A DNA stretch of 64,000 nucleotides from Lachnospiraceae bacterium (GTDB taxonomy: Bacteria; Bacillota; Clostridia; Lachnospirales; Lachnospiraceae), in assembly GCA_017624235.1 (NCBI GenBank), contig JAGANL010000047.1, positions 62,001-126,000 on the forward strand. The letters are read 5' to 3'. Position numbers and translations under genes: made by a program. Below the pieces are notes generated by a model. It worked only from the letters and a program-made list of their open reading frames with translations. It was not told the origin of the DNA and searched no databases. Shown here in pieces: positions 42,085-51,124 of this stretch. The first letter of the stretch is position 1, and every line of letters starts with the position of its first letter.

Positions 42085-44922
42085 ATGATCGAAAAGGTAA
42101 CCTATGAAGGAGAGAATCAAAAAAAGATAGAGAGGTATCTGCTGACTGCCTACAGTGTTTATATTCTCTTTCTGCTTGCGGTGCCACAGGAGCAAAAGTG
42201 GAACACATGGGGGGACTATTTGATGATTGCAGGAGTGGCAGCCTGCTGGATGATTCATATTGGTGAATATGGCACTTATTTGTTTCGTGCCGGATTTACA
42301 GCGGTTATGATGCAGATTAGTTTGATTTTTTGCGCGGTACATGCAGAAGAGCTGTCAGATGTTCTGCCATTTTTGCTGGCCTCTGTCATATGTCTGGGAT
42401 TGTATGGTAAGGAGGAGATTGTTTACATAGCGGTCGCTTCCACCATTGTGATTTTTTTCTATCACGAGATTATCAGGGGACACATCTTTGAGACATCTGC
42501 AAAGGGACTTCTCTACACGGGATTGCAGCTTGTAAATGCGTTGCTGGTGGAAAATGTGGTGTATAACTGGACGAAGCGAAACCGGAAGGGAAGCAAGTTC
42601 CTGCTGGGTGCCATTGATGAGTTAAAGGAAGCGGAAAGCAGCAAGGATGATTTCCTTGCGAATGTCAGCCATGAGATTCGGACACCAATCAATACGATCT
42701 GCGGAATCAGCGAAATCCTTTTGCAGGAGGAATTACCGCAGCATATGCAGGTAAATGTGCGCAATATACAGCTTGCGGGACGTAATTTGATGGATGTGGT
42801 CAGCAATATTCTGGATTTTTCGGAGCTGCAATCCGGTGATATGGAATTGGAAGAGGAGGCCTATAATATTGCCTCTACCATCAATGATATCATCAATATG
42901 GCGATGGCAAGACGAAATGAGAAGCCGATTGAATTGATTGTGGACTGTGATGCCAACCTGCCCTGCGGTCTGATGGGGGATGAGAAGAAGGTACGCAGGG
43001 TGATCATGAATCTGGTGGATAATGCAGTCAAGTTCACAGAGGAAGGATGTATCAGCATCGTAATCGGGTTCAGACGGGAGAGCTATGGAATCAATCTGAT
43101 CATTCGGATAAAGGATACCGGAATCGGTATGGATGAGACCAGCCTGGAAAAGCTGTTTACCAGCTTTAATCAGGTAGATACCGGCAGATGTCGACAGGAG
43201 AGCGGTCTGGGACTCGGACTGGCTATAGTCCAGGAACTGGTGCAGAAAATGGGCGGTGCGATTACGATAAAGAGCAAAAAGAACAAAGGAACTGTGGTAA
43301 AATTCGTGGTTCCGCAGAAAGTGCTGGATGATACTCCGATTGCATCCCTGCGCGACAAGGACGCAATCAATGTGGCAACCTATATTGACATGGAACAGTT
43401 CAGGATGGCAGCAATCCGTGATGAATATTCGGCCAATATCATGCACATGGCGGAGCAGCTTAGGGGAAAATGTCACATGTGCCGTAATTTGGCAGAGCTG
43501 CAGAGAAGGGTGCAGAGGGAACATTTTTCACATATTTTTATCAGTCCGCCGGAATACCATGAGGATCAGGCCTTTTTTGATGCTTTGTCGGAGCAGGTAA
43601 AGGTTGTTCTGGTATTGTACAGAGAGGAGGAAAAGGATATCAGCAATCCGAGACTGTTGAAAATTTATAAGCCCTTTTATATTCTTTCGATTGCTTCCGT
43701 GCTGAACAGTGAGCAGATGGATGAACAGGGGGGCGTCCGCCCGGGAAAATTTATCACCAGGAATGCGCATGTGCTCGTAGTGGATGATAATCATATGAAT
43801 CTGCAGGTAATTGGAGGGCTTCTGGAGCTTTATAAGATACGGGTCACAAAGGCGGAAAGCGGCAGTCAGGCATTGGAAAAAATTACTTCGATGGATTATG
43901 ATTTTGTCTTTATGGATCATATGATGCCGGAAATGGATGGAGTGGAGACTTTGCATCGTATCCGAAACAAGGTAGGTACCTATTATCAGAAGGTACCGAT
44001 TGTGGCCTTGACGGCAAACGCTGTAGCGGGTACAAGGGAAATCCTGATAGGAGAGGGATTTACTGATTTTTTGGAAAAACCTATCGAAAAATCCGTGCTG
44101 GAACGGGTGTTGAAACGGAATCTTCCGCCTGAGAAGATTATAACAAGGGAGGTATATGAAGAGATGCCTGTTCCAGCAGAAGATGCGAAGGAAAAGGCAG
44201 AAAATATCCGGTTGGAGCAGGAGGAGAAAAAAACGGAGGATAAGGAATGGGAGAAGGAGCTTGAGGAAGCAGGGCTGGATGCCGGTCAGGGAATGGTTTA
44301 TTGCAGCGGGAAGGAGCAATATATTCAGGTGCTGCGGGGCTTTCTGGAGGATTATCCGGTATCTGCTTCTCAGGCAGAGCGATTGTTTTTACAAAAGGAG
44401 TGGAAGGATTATACCATCGTAGTGCATGGCATCAAGAGTGCGATGAAGAGTATCGGAGCATTTTCTGTTTCAGAACTTGCCAGACTGCAGGAGCAGGCCG
44501 GCAGAGAAGGACGAACGGATGATATTTTGGAACGGCATGCAGGGCTTATGGAAGCCTATCAGGCACTTTTTACGGCCTTACGGAAGCTGGACTGGCTACA
44601 GCCGGACAGCGTAGAAGAGGATGCGGATAAAACAGAAGAGACGGGGAAAGAAGCTCTTGAGCAGGAACAGTTTGAAAAGCGGCTTCTGGAGATGAAGGAT
44701 GCAGCGTATGATCTGGATGAAGAACGGCTGCTGAAAATGATTACGGAGCTGCAGCTATATACCTATCGTGGCATTTCGCTGGAAGCACTGATGACCCGTG
44801 TAAAGAAGAAGGTGGAAATGTCGGATTATATGTCGGCGGTGGAAATGGTGATGCGTCTGAAGAAGGAACTGGAAGAAAAGGAGGGGGAGGAAGCGTGTGG
44901 AAAAGAATCATCCGTTTTATAG
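42085..44922 (+). CDS. Hybrid sensor kinase B1: membrane sensor-HisKA-HATPase-pseudoreceiver-receiver-HPt
   Basis: A 945-residue paralogue of the protein at 27328, with the same order of parts. About five or six membrane helices (20-165) are followed by phospho-His196 in VSHEIRTPINTIC and an ATPase with NLVDNAVKF, DTGIGM and LGLGLAIV. A receiver-like domain without acidic residues ends IYKPFYILSIASVLN. The true receiver has Asp567-Asp568 and phospho-Asp611 in FMDHMMPEMDG. The HPt has His781 in VHGIKSAMKSIGA. A helical tail completes it. The ATG follows AGAGGAGGATTT. Its end overlaps the next gene by 28 bases. The membrane sensor has diverged from A1 more than the signalling domains have, suggesting a different signal. 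Confidence 0.9.
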   Translation: MIEKVTYEGENQKKIERYLLTAYSVYILFLLAVPQEQKWNTWGDYLMIAGVAACWMIHIGEYGTYLFRAGFTAVMMQISLIFCAVHAEELSDVLPFLLASVICLGLYGKEEIVYIAVASTIVIFFYHEIIRGHIFETSAKGLLYTGLQLVNALLVENVVYNWTKRNRKGSKFLLGAIDELKEAESSKDDFLANVSHEIRTPINTICGISEILLQEELPQHMQVNVRNIQLAGRNLMDVVSNILDFSELQSGDMELEEEAYNIASTINDIINMAMARRNEKPIELIVDCDANLPCGLMGDEKKVRRVIMNLVDNAVKFTEEGCISIVIGFRRESYGINLIIRIKDTGIGMDETSLEKLFTSFNQVDTGRCRQESGLGLGLAIVQELVQKMGGAITIKSKKNKGTVVKFVVPQKVLDDTPIASLRDKDAINVATYIDMEQFRMAAIRDEYSANIMHMAEQLRGKCHMCRNLAELQRRVQREHFSHIFISPPEYHEDQAFFDALSEQVKVVLVLYREEEKDISNPRLLKIYKPFYILSIASVLNSEQMDEQGGVRPGKFITRNAHVLVVDDNHMNLQVIGGLLELYKIRVTKAESGSQALEKITSMDYDFVFMDHMMPEMDGVETLHRIRNKVGTYYQKVPIVALTANAVAGTREILIGEGFTDFLEKPIEKSVLERVLKRNLPPEKIITREVYEEMPVPAEDAKEKAENIRLEQEEKKTEDKEWEKELEEAGLDAGQGMVYCSGKEQYIQVLRGFLEDYPVSASQAERLFLQKEWKDYTIVVHGIKSAMKSIGAFSVSELARLQEQAGREGRTDDILERHAGLMEAYQALFTALRKLDWLQPDSVEEDADKTEETGKEALEQEQFEKRLLEMKDAAYDLDEERLLKMITELQLYTYRGISLEALMTRVKKKVEMSDYMSAVEMVMRLKKELEEKEGEEACGKESSVL

Positions 44923-47558
44923 CGGGAAGAGACTATGAGTTACGGGAGAGACTGTTTCGCTTCATTATTCTGGTCGGAGGAGTGGTTTCATTGATTGCAG
45001 CCGTAGAAACCTTCCTGATGATGAAAACCGGTATGCCAATGTTGCTGGCGTTGTGCATACTTTTAGCACTGAGTATCGGAATGCTTGCGACCTTTAAATA
45101 CCGAAAGATTGAATTGGCGGCTCTGTTAGTAGGGCTGGTTATCAGTAATGTGATATTTCCAATCGTATTTTTTACGAACGGAGGTGTGGAAAGTGGCGCA
45201 ACGGTCTGGTTTGTGCTGGGTATCTTATATTTTTCCGTCATGTTCAATGGGAAAAAGCTGGTATTCTTGATGGTACTGAATCTTCTGAGCTACGCTGTGA
45301 CCTATGGAATCGGCTATTATTTTCCGGAAACGATTATACCGATGGCATCCAGGGGTGCTGTTTTCAGTGATTCTTTGTTTTCTGTGCTGGCAGTCGGATT
45401 GTGCGGCGGCATGATTTTGAAAATACAGATGAGAGTGTATGAGGCAGAGCATCGGGTGACAATAGAGCAGAAGGAAAAGCTTGAGCAGGGAAGAAATTCC
45501 CAGAATGTTTTTTTTGCAAATATAAGCCATGAGATACGCACACCAATCAACACCATTATCGGTCTCAATGAACTCATCCTGCGGAGTAATCCGAAGGGGG
45601 AGCTGAAGGAATATGCTCAGGATATACAGCTGGCAAGTAAAATGCTCTTGAGTCAGGTGAATGATATTCTGGATCTGTCACAGATGACGATGCAGAAGAT
45701 GAGGATTCTTCCGGGAGATTACCGTACTGTGGAACTGTTTGACGAGCTGGCGGATCTGATTCATGTGCGGGTGGAGAAGAAGGGACTGGTTTTTTGCCTG
45801 AACATGGATTCGAATCTGCCGTCTGTGCTAAACGGGGATGCCAAACGACTGAGACAGGTTTTTTTGAATATTCTGGATAATGCAGTAAAGTACACAAAGG
45901 AAGGGTCCGTAACCCTGGCGGTACAGGGAGAGGAATGCGGTGACGGCGACCTCCTGTTAAAGGTGAAAGTCACGGATACCGGGGTTGGAATCCGTAAGGA
46001 GGATATGGATTCTATTTATGATTCCTTCAAACGGGTAGATGAGAAGAAAAATGAACGGATTGAAGGAAGCGGTCTTGGGCTGGCAATTACCAGACAGCTG
46101 GTGGAGCTGATGGATGGAGAGATAGCGGTAGACAGCATCTATACCAAGGGTACTGTGTTTACGGTGACTCTGAAACAGAAAATAGTGGATGTATCACCAA
46201 TCGGCAATATACACTTCCTGCATAGGAAAAGAAGAGAGGATGAAATCTATCAGCCCAGCTTTGAAGCTCCAGACGTCAGGATACTGGTGGTAGATGACAA
46301 CCGAATGAATGCCAGGGTAGCTGAAAGGCTGTTACAGCCTACCAGAGTGCAGGTGGATATTGCAGCCAGCGGAGAAGAGTGTCTGGAGATGACCAGGAGG
46401 AAATACTATCATGTCATTTTGATGGATGGTATGATGCTTGGCATGAGCGGCCCTGAAACCATGAAGTGCATTCGCAGTCAGGAAAACGGTCTGTGCAGGG
46501 ATACTGCTATTATTATCATGACCGGAAATACGCTTTCGGGTGCCAGGCAGATGTATCTGGAGGAGGGCTTTGACGGGTACATCGAAAAGCCGATAATGGG
46601 CGAGGTGCTGGAAGCAGAGATTTTGCGTCTGCTGCCTGCGGATCTGATTGAATATCAGGAGAGTGGGACGGTAGAAACCGGAAGCCAGATTCAGAGGATA
46701 TCGATGAGGAAGCGTAAAAAGGTCTATATTACGACGGAATGCTCCTGTGATATCCCAGCTGAGCTTCTGGAAAAATATGATATTCAGCTCATGTATCTCT
46801 ATATCAAGACACCCTTCGGACGTTTTGCGGATACCAGGGAGATAGATTCGGACAGCCTGAACCAGTATCTTTCCGGGGACAGCAGCAGCGCCTATGCAGA
46901 GAGGGCGACCGTGGAGGAGTATGAGGAATTTTTTGCGGAGAGACTGACGGAGGCAGATAGTGTCGTACATATAGCCATCGGCTCCTGTACCGGTCAGAGC
47001 TGTCAGATGGCTCAGACAGCGGCAAAGGGCTTTGACCATGTGCATGTCATCGATTCCGGTCAGATATCCTGTGGTCAGGGGATGCTGGTACTGTATGCAG
47101 CAAAGATGGCACTGGAAGGGAAAGGGGCAGAGGAAATCTGTGAAGAGATTGAAAGGAAGAAGGGAGCGATTCAGAGCTGCTTTATCATGCCGGCGGCAGA
47201 TATTTTTTATCAGAACGGCCGTACGCGGTCCATTACGGCAAAGGCCTGTAGAGTATTCCATCTTCATCCGATGTTTAAGCTGCATAAAAAGAAGGTTTCT
47301 ATTGTCGCACTTTTGGGTGGCAGCATAGAGGATGCCTGGAGACAGGGAATACGCTGGCATCTGAAAAGAAAACGAAGAATATGCAGGGATGCTGTTTTTA
47401 TCACGTATATTGGCTGTACGGTTAAGCAGCAGAAGTATATCCGAAAGGAGATCAAGAGATGTGTTCCGTTTGCCCAGGTCATCATGCAGAAGGCATCCTT
47501 TTCCAGTGCATGCAATACGGGGCTGCAAACGATCGGAATCGCCTATTTCTCTATGTAA
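44895..47558 (+). CDS. Sensor kinase B2: six-helix sensor-HisKA-HATPase-receiver-DegV fusion
   Basis: An 887-residue paralogue of the protein at 30193. A GTG start at 44895, after GGGGGAGGAAGC, overlaps B1. Residues 1-175 are membrane helices with the conserved loop FFTNGGVESGATVWF. The kinase has His212 (ISHEIRTPINTI), NILDNAVKY, DTGVGI and GSGLGLAI. The receiver keeps its phospho-Asp, but the usual MPEMDG reads MLGMSG. Residues 609-887 are a full DegV domain: ITTECSCDIPAELLEKYD and VHVIDSGQISCGQGMLVLYA. As in A2, a Cys-x-Cys pair (Cys616, Cys618) replaces the usual Ser/Ala positions of the DegV loop. Both copies keep this pair although their overall sequences have diverged, which suggests function. 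Confidence 0.88.
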   Translation: MWKRIIRFIAGRDYELRERLFRFIILVGGVVSLIAAVETFLMMKTGMPMLLALCILLALSIGMLATFKYRKIELAALLVGLVISNVIFPIVFFTNGGVESGATVWFVLGILYFSVMFNGKKLVFLMVLNLLSYAVTYGIGYYFPETIIPMASRGAVFSDSLFSVLAVGLCGGMILKIQMRVYEAEHRVTIEQKEKLEQGRNSQNVFFANISHEIRTPINTIIGLNELILRSNPKGELKEYAQDIQLASKMLLSQVNDILDLSQMTMQKMRILPGDYRTVELFDELADLIHVRVEKKGLVFCLNMDSNLPSVLNGDAKRLRQVFLNILDNAVKYTKEGSVTLAVQGEECGDGDLLLKVKVTDTGVGIRKEDMDSIYDSFKRVDEKKNERIEGSGLGLAITRQLVELMDGEIAVDSIYTKGTVFTVTLKQKIVDVSPIGNIHFLHRKRREDEIYQPSFEAPDVRILVVDDNRMNARVAERLLQPTRVQVDIAASGEECLEMTRRKYYHVILMDGMMLGMSGPETMKCIRSQENGLCRDTAIIIMTGNTLSGARQMYLEEGFDGYIEKPIMGEVLEAEILRLLPADLIEYQESGTVETGSQIQRISMRKRKKVYITTECSCDIPAELLEKYDIQLMYLYIKTPFGRFADTREIDSDSLNQYLSGDSSSAYAERATVEEYEEFFAERLTEADSVVHIAIGSCTGQSCQMAQTAAKGFDHVHVIDSGQISCGQGMLVLYAAKMALEGKGAEEICEEIERKKGAIQSCFIMPAADIFYQNGRTRSITAKACRVFHLHPMFKLHKKKVSIVALLGGSIEDAWRQGIRWHLKRKRRICRDAVFITYIGCTVKQQKYIRKEIKRCVPFAQVIMQKASFSSACNTGLQTIGIAYFSM

Positions 47559-47653
47559 TCCTGTTATAGGGGGGTGACAGGGAACGGTAATGCAGTGGCA
47601 TATTTCGCGGAGTAGGGTTATATATTGAAAAAAAGACCGGAAGAGCAGAACGG

Positions 47654-49078
47654 ATGACAGAAATTCTTAAGGTTTTGGATGCCATGGTATGGGGCCCGGT
47701 GACGATTGTATTCCTATTGGGTACAGGCCTGTATCTGATGTTGAAAATGCGGTTTATGCCGCTGCGCAATCTTGGTTATGCGCTCAGATGTGCGGTAGGA
47801 GGAGAAGGGAAGAGGAAATCGAAAGGAAAAGGAGAGACTTCGGAGGGAGATATATCCCCCTTTGCTGCACTGATGACAGAGCTGGCTGCAACGATTGGAA
47901 CCGGGAACATTGTAGGAGTGGCAACAGCCATGGTAGCAGGCGGGCCGGGAGCGCTTCTTTGGATGATGCTTTCTGCCCTGATTGGGATGAGTACCAAGCT
48001 GGCCGAGAGTACTCTGTCAGTGAAGTACCGGATTTGCAATGAACAGGGAGAAATGGCAGGAGGACCGATGTATGTCATGGCCTGCGGTCTGAAGAACAGA
48101 CGGATGGGAAGGATTCTTGGAACTGCCTTTGCTTTGTTTGCGGTGTTTGCATCCTTTGGCATGGGAAATATGACACAGTCGAATTCTATTTCACAGGCAA
48201 TGCAGGAAAGCTTTGGCATTCCGGCAGAACAAACAGGTTTGGCTGTGACCCTGTTGACCATATTGGTGGTGCTTGGTGGAATCGGCAGCATTTCCAGAGT
48301 AACCAGAGTAGTAGTGCCAGGTATGGCAGTTTTTTATATACTGGGAGCATTAGTGGTCATAGCGGTGAACCTGGAGCATCTGCCCCGGGGAATCCTTCAG
48401 ATCGTGCAGCTTGCATTTTCTCCAAAAGCAGTGGCGGGAGGCGTGGGTGGCACGATTATGGTGTCAATGCAGCAGGCTCTCAGGTGGGGTGTGGCAAGAG
48501 GGGTTTTTACCAATGAAGCCGGGCTTGGCGCCGCAGGAATCAGCGCGGCAGCAGCACATACGGATGAGCCGGTCAGGCAGGGCTATATCAGTATGACCGG
48601 AGTGTTTCTGGATACGATGGTGATCTGTATGCTGACAGGGCTTGCCATTGCGGCTTCCGGTATGCTCGGACGGACAGATGCTTCCGGAGAACTGTTAAAC
48701 GGAGCGGCATTGACGATGGCAGCCTTTTCCACGGCCTTTGGGAAAAATGGTGGCAGAATGGTAGGATCCGGCATCGTACTGTTTGCCTTTGCTACTATTT
48801 TAGGTTGGGAATATCAGGGAGAAAGAGCCTTTGAATTTTTGGCGGGGCTGCGAAGTGGCAGAGAAAGAAGAAAAACAGCAGGGGCTTGTCTGGGCTACCG
48901 TTTTGTTTATGCGCTTATGACCTTTGTGGGAGCGGTATGTACACTGGAGACGGTCTGGTGCTTTTCCGATATCATGAATGCCCTGATGGCAGTGCCGAAT
49001 CTGATCGGTATCTGGATGTTGTCGGAAGAAGTGTGCAGAGATGTGAAGGATTATCAGAGTAAAATAGAATTGAAGTAA
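47654..49078 (+). CDS. Sodium:alanine (AGCS family) symporter
   Basis: A 474-residue polytopic membrane protein of the alanine/glycine:cation symporter family. It imports alanine or glycine with sodium, although substrate cannot be fixed from sequence. Family features: WGPVTIVFLLGTGLYLMLKM, FAALMTELAATIGTGNIVGV with the conserved GTGNI substrate and cation region, GGPGALLWMMLSALIGMSTK, AGGPMYVM, and GVARGVFTNEAGLGAAGISA. About ten to eleven helices are visible. The gap before it (95 bases) shows no convincing promoter or terminator, so it may be partly read through from the kinase genes. A receptor with a Cache domain follows. Confidence 0.93.
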   Translation: MTEILKVLDAMVWGPVTIVFLLGTGLYLMLKMRFMPLRNLGYALRCAVGGEGKRKSKGKGETSEGDISPFAALMTELAATIGTGNIVGVATAMVAGGPGALLWMMLSALIGMSTKLAESTLSVKYRICNEQGEMAGGPMYVMACGLKNRRMGRILGTAFALFAVFASFGMGNMTQSNSISQAMQESFGIPAEQTGLAVTLLTILVVLGGIGSISRVTRVVVPGMAVFYILGALVVIAVNLEHLPRGILQIVQLAFSPKAVAGGVGGTIMVSMQQALRWGVARGVFTNEAGLGAAGISAAAAHTDEPVRQGYISMTGVFLDTMVICMLTGLAIAASGMLGRTDASGELLNGAALTMAAFSTAFGKNGGRMVGSGIVLFAFATILGWEYQGERAFEFLAGLRSGRERRKTAGACLGYRFVYALMTFVGAVCTLETVWCFSDIMNALMAVPNLIGIWMLSEEVCRDVKDYQSKIELK

Positions 49079-49192
49079 AATTTGGCAATATAAATGCAAA
49101 ATGGAAAAAGAATTTGTGCAAAATCTATAGAAACATCAGTAGAAAAGTGATACAATAAAGCTAATAAATTTTTCAGTGGGAGTGGAGTACTA

Positions 49193-50971
49193 ATGAAGAA
49201 CATTAAAGTAAAAGTAAAAATGCTGATTTTGGTCTTATGTGTCATATGTATGGCCGGTTTTAGCCTGATGTTTGCAATGTATTACCTTGACGATATGAAG
49301 GAACAGGCTTTAGAGCATATGGAGACACAGATTCGGGAGGATTATGATGAGACGATTAAAGAGCAGGTAGAATGTGCCATTTCCATGCTGAGCGGAGTGA
49401 ATGCACAGTATGAGGCAGGAGAGCTGACTGAGGAGGAGGCAAGGAAACTTGGAGCGGATCTTCTGCGGGAGCTGCGCTATGGCGAGGCCGGCTATTTCTG
49501 GGCAGACCAGACGGACGGCACCAACGTGGTTCTGCTTGGCAGTGACACAGAGGGGACGAACCGTATGGATACACAGGACGCCAGCGGCTATAAGATGGTT
49601 CAGGACATCATTGCGGTCGGACAGCAGCCGGAGGGTGGTTTTACGGATTATGTTTTCCCCAAGGAGGGTGAGACGGAGTCTTCGCCGAAGCGTTCCTACA
49701 GTAAGCTGTTTGAGCCGTTTGGTTGGGTTATCGGTACCGGTAATTACACAGATTACATAGACGATATTATTTTACAGAGAGATCAGGAATATGAAAGTGA
49801 ATATCAGACGAATGTGATAAAGCTTGCAGTTGTCACCTTTGTCCTGCTGATTATCATTATGATTATTGCAGTCAAGATTTCAGGTGATATTACCAGGTCT
49901 GTCAAGGAAATTATGGATGGGATTGGTTTTATTGCAGAGGGAGACTTTTCACAGGAAACAAAGCCGGCTCTGTTAAAGAGAAAGGACGATTTCGGTATTC
50001 TGGCACAGGCGCTTGAAAAGATGCGGCAGGAGATGCAGGTATTGATCAGTAAGGTCAAGGATCGTTCCGAAAGACTGGATGAGCTTGTAATAGGCATCCG
50101 AAACAATGTCAGTGTGATGAATGAAGAGGTAGAGGATGTATCGGCTACGACAGAGGAGCTGGCAGCCAGCATGGAAGAGACAGCAGCATCCTCTGAGGAA
50201 ATTTCCGCAATGTCTCAGGAAATCAGTGATGCAGCGAAGAATATAGCCAACCGGGCACAGGATGGTGCAACGCAGGTGGTTACCATTCATGAACGCGCGG
50301 AGAGGGGTAAGCAGGAGACGATTGCCCGGAGAAAGCAGCTGATTAGTATTCAGAAGGAAATCGGGGGCAGCCTGGAGAAAGCATTGCAGGATGCCAGAGT
50401 CGTAGAGGAAATCAATGCACTGGCAGAGTCCATCATGAGTATTACCTCTCAGACGAATCTGCTTGCTTTGAACGCATCCATAGAAGCTGCCCGTGCGGGA
50501 GAGGCCGGAAAGGGCTTTGCCGTGGTAGCAGATGAAATTCGAAATCTTGCAGAGCAGTCCAAAACAACCGTAACCCATATTCAGGAGGTCACCGGCAATG
50601 TTACTGCAGCAGTAAAAAATCTGGCAGAGGATTCGGAAAAGCTTTTGAACTTTGTGGCTGTGGATATTTCAGAAAGCATCGATGGATTTGAGCAGATGGC
50701 AGATCATTACAACGAAGATGCCGGTTATCTGAACGGACTGGTCATGGATTTCAGTGCGACCTCGCAGGAGCTGCTTGGCTCGATCGAAGGCATCCTGGGT
50801 GCAATCGGTGAAGTCAGCACGGCCGCAAATGAGGGTGCGGACGGCACGACCAACATTGCACAGAAAACGGTCAACGTGGCTTCCAAGTCCACAGATATTT
50901 TGAAGAGTGCAGGAGGTGCGGAAGAGGTTGCAGCTCACCTGAAACAAAATGTGGCACGGTTTAAGGTATAA
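49193..50971 (+). CDS. Methyl-accepting chemotaxis protein with single Cache (sCache_2) sensor
   Basis: A 592-residue chemoreceptor. TM1 (about 8-28) is followed by an extracellular single Cache domain of the sCache_2 kind (about 35-195; [18 protein letters not shown], and ending [19 protein letters not shown]). Then come TM2 (about 203-223), HAMP (about 225-280) and a signalling domain with [19 protein letters not shown] and [19 protein letters not shown]. sCache_2 domains usually bind small carboxylates or amino-acid-like ligands. Its position next to an amino-acid symporter fits, but this is only suggestive. TACAAT with an upstream TG at 49151 is a possible extended -10 element. A perfect 16-bp hairpin terminator follows at once. 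Confidence 0.95.
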   Translation: MKNIKVKVKMLILVLCVICMAGFSLMFAMYYLDDMKEQALEHMETQIREDYDETIKEQVECAISMLSGVNAQYEAGELTEEEARKLGADLLRELRYGEAGYFWADQTDGTNVVLLGSDTEGTNRMDTQDASGYKMVQDIIAVGQQPEGGFTDYVFPKEGETESSPKRSYSKLFEPFGWVIGTGNYTDYIDDIILQRDQEYESEYQTNVIKLAVVTFVLLIIIMIIAVKISGDITRSVKEIMDGIGFIAEGDFSQETKPALLKRKDDFGILAQALEKMRQEMQVLISKVKDRSERLDELVIGIRNNVSVMNEEVEDVSATTEELAASMEETAASSEEISAMSQEISDAAKNIANRAQDGATQVVTIHERAERGKQETIARRKQLISIQKEIGGSLEKALQDARVVEEINALAESIMSITSQTNLLALNASIEAARAGEAGKGFAVVADEIRNLAEQSKTTVTHIQEVTGNVTAAVKNLAEDSEKLLNFVAVDISESIDGFEQMADHYNEDAGYLNGLVMDFSATSQELLGSIEGILGAIGEVSTAANEGADGTTNIAQKTVNVASKSTDILKSAGGAEEVAAHLKQNVARFKV

Positions 50972-51012
50972 AACAACAGAGAGCGTTCTACAACGCTCTC
51001 TGTTGTTTTTTT
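50972..51012 (+). terminator. Terminator after the Cache receptor gene
   Basis: A perfect 16-bp stem, AACAACAGAGAGCGTT with AACGCTCTCTGTTGTT, four-base loop CTAC, continuing into seven T. It begins at the base after the stop codon. Confidence 0.96.
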
Positions 51013-51047
51013 CTGCTGTTTTCCCTGTGTTTGAGGGCGGCTGGACA

Positions 51048-51076
51048 TTGACAAGCCGCCTGATTACATCTATAAT
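51048..51076 (+). promoter_or_regulatory. Consensus sigma-A promoter of alaS with flanking inverted repeat
   Basis: A full-consensus promoter: TTGACA (51048-51053), 17-base spacer, TATAAT (51071-51076), about 40 bases of leader before the alaS GTG. A perfect 7-bp inverted repeat, GGCGGCT (51036-51042) and AGCCGCC (51054-51060), brackets the -35 box and could be an operator. The leader is too short for a T-box. Confidence 0.9.
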
Positions 51077-51124
51077 AAATTGCATTGAGATTTTTTTGAC
51101 GAAGGAAATTTGGAGGAAATACAC

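Noticed and set aside
51077-51124. Possible T-box riboswitch upstream of alaS
   Set aside because: Only about 40 bases lie between the promoter and the start codon, and no specifier or antiterminator structure is possible.
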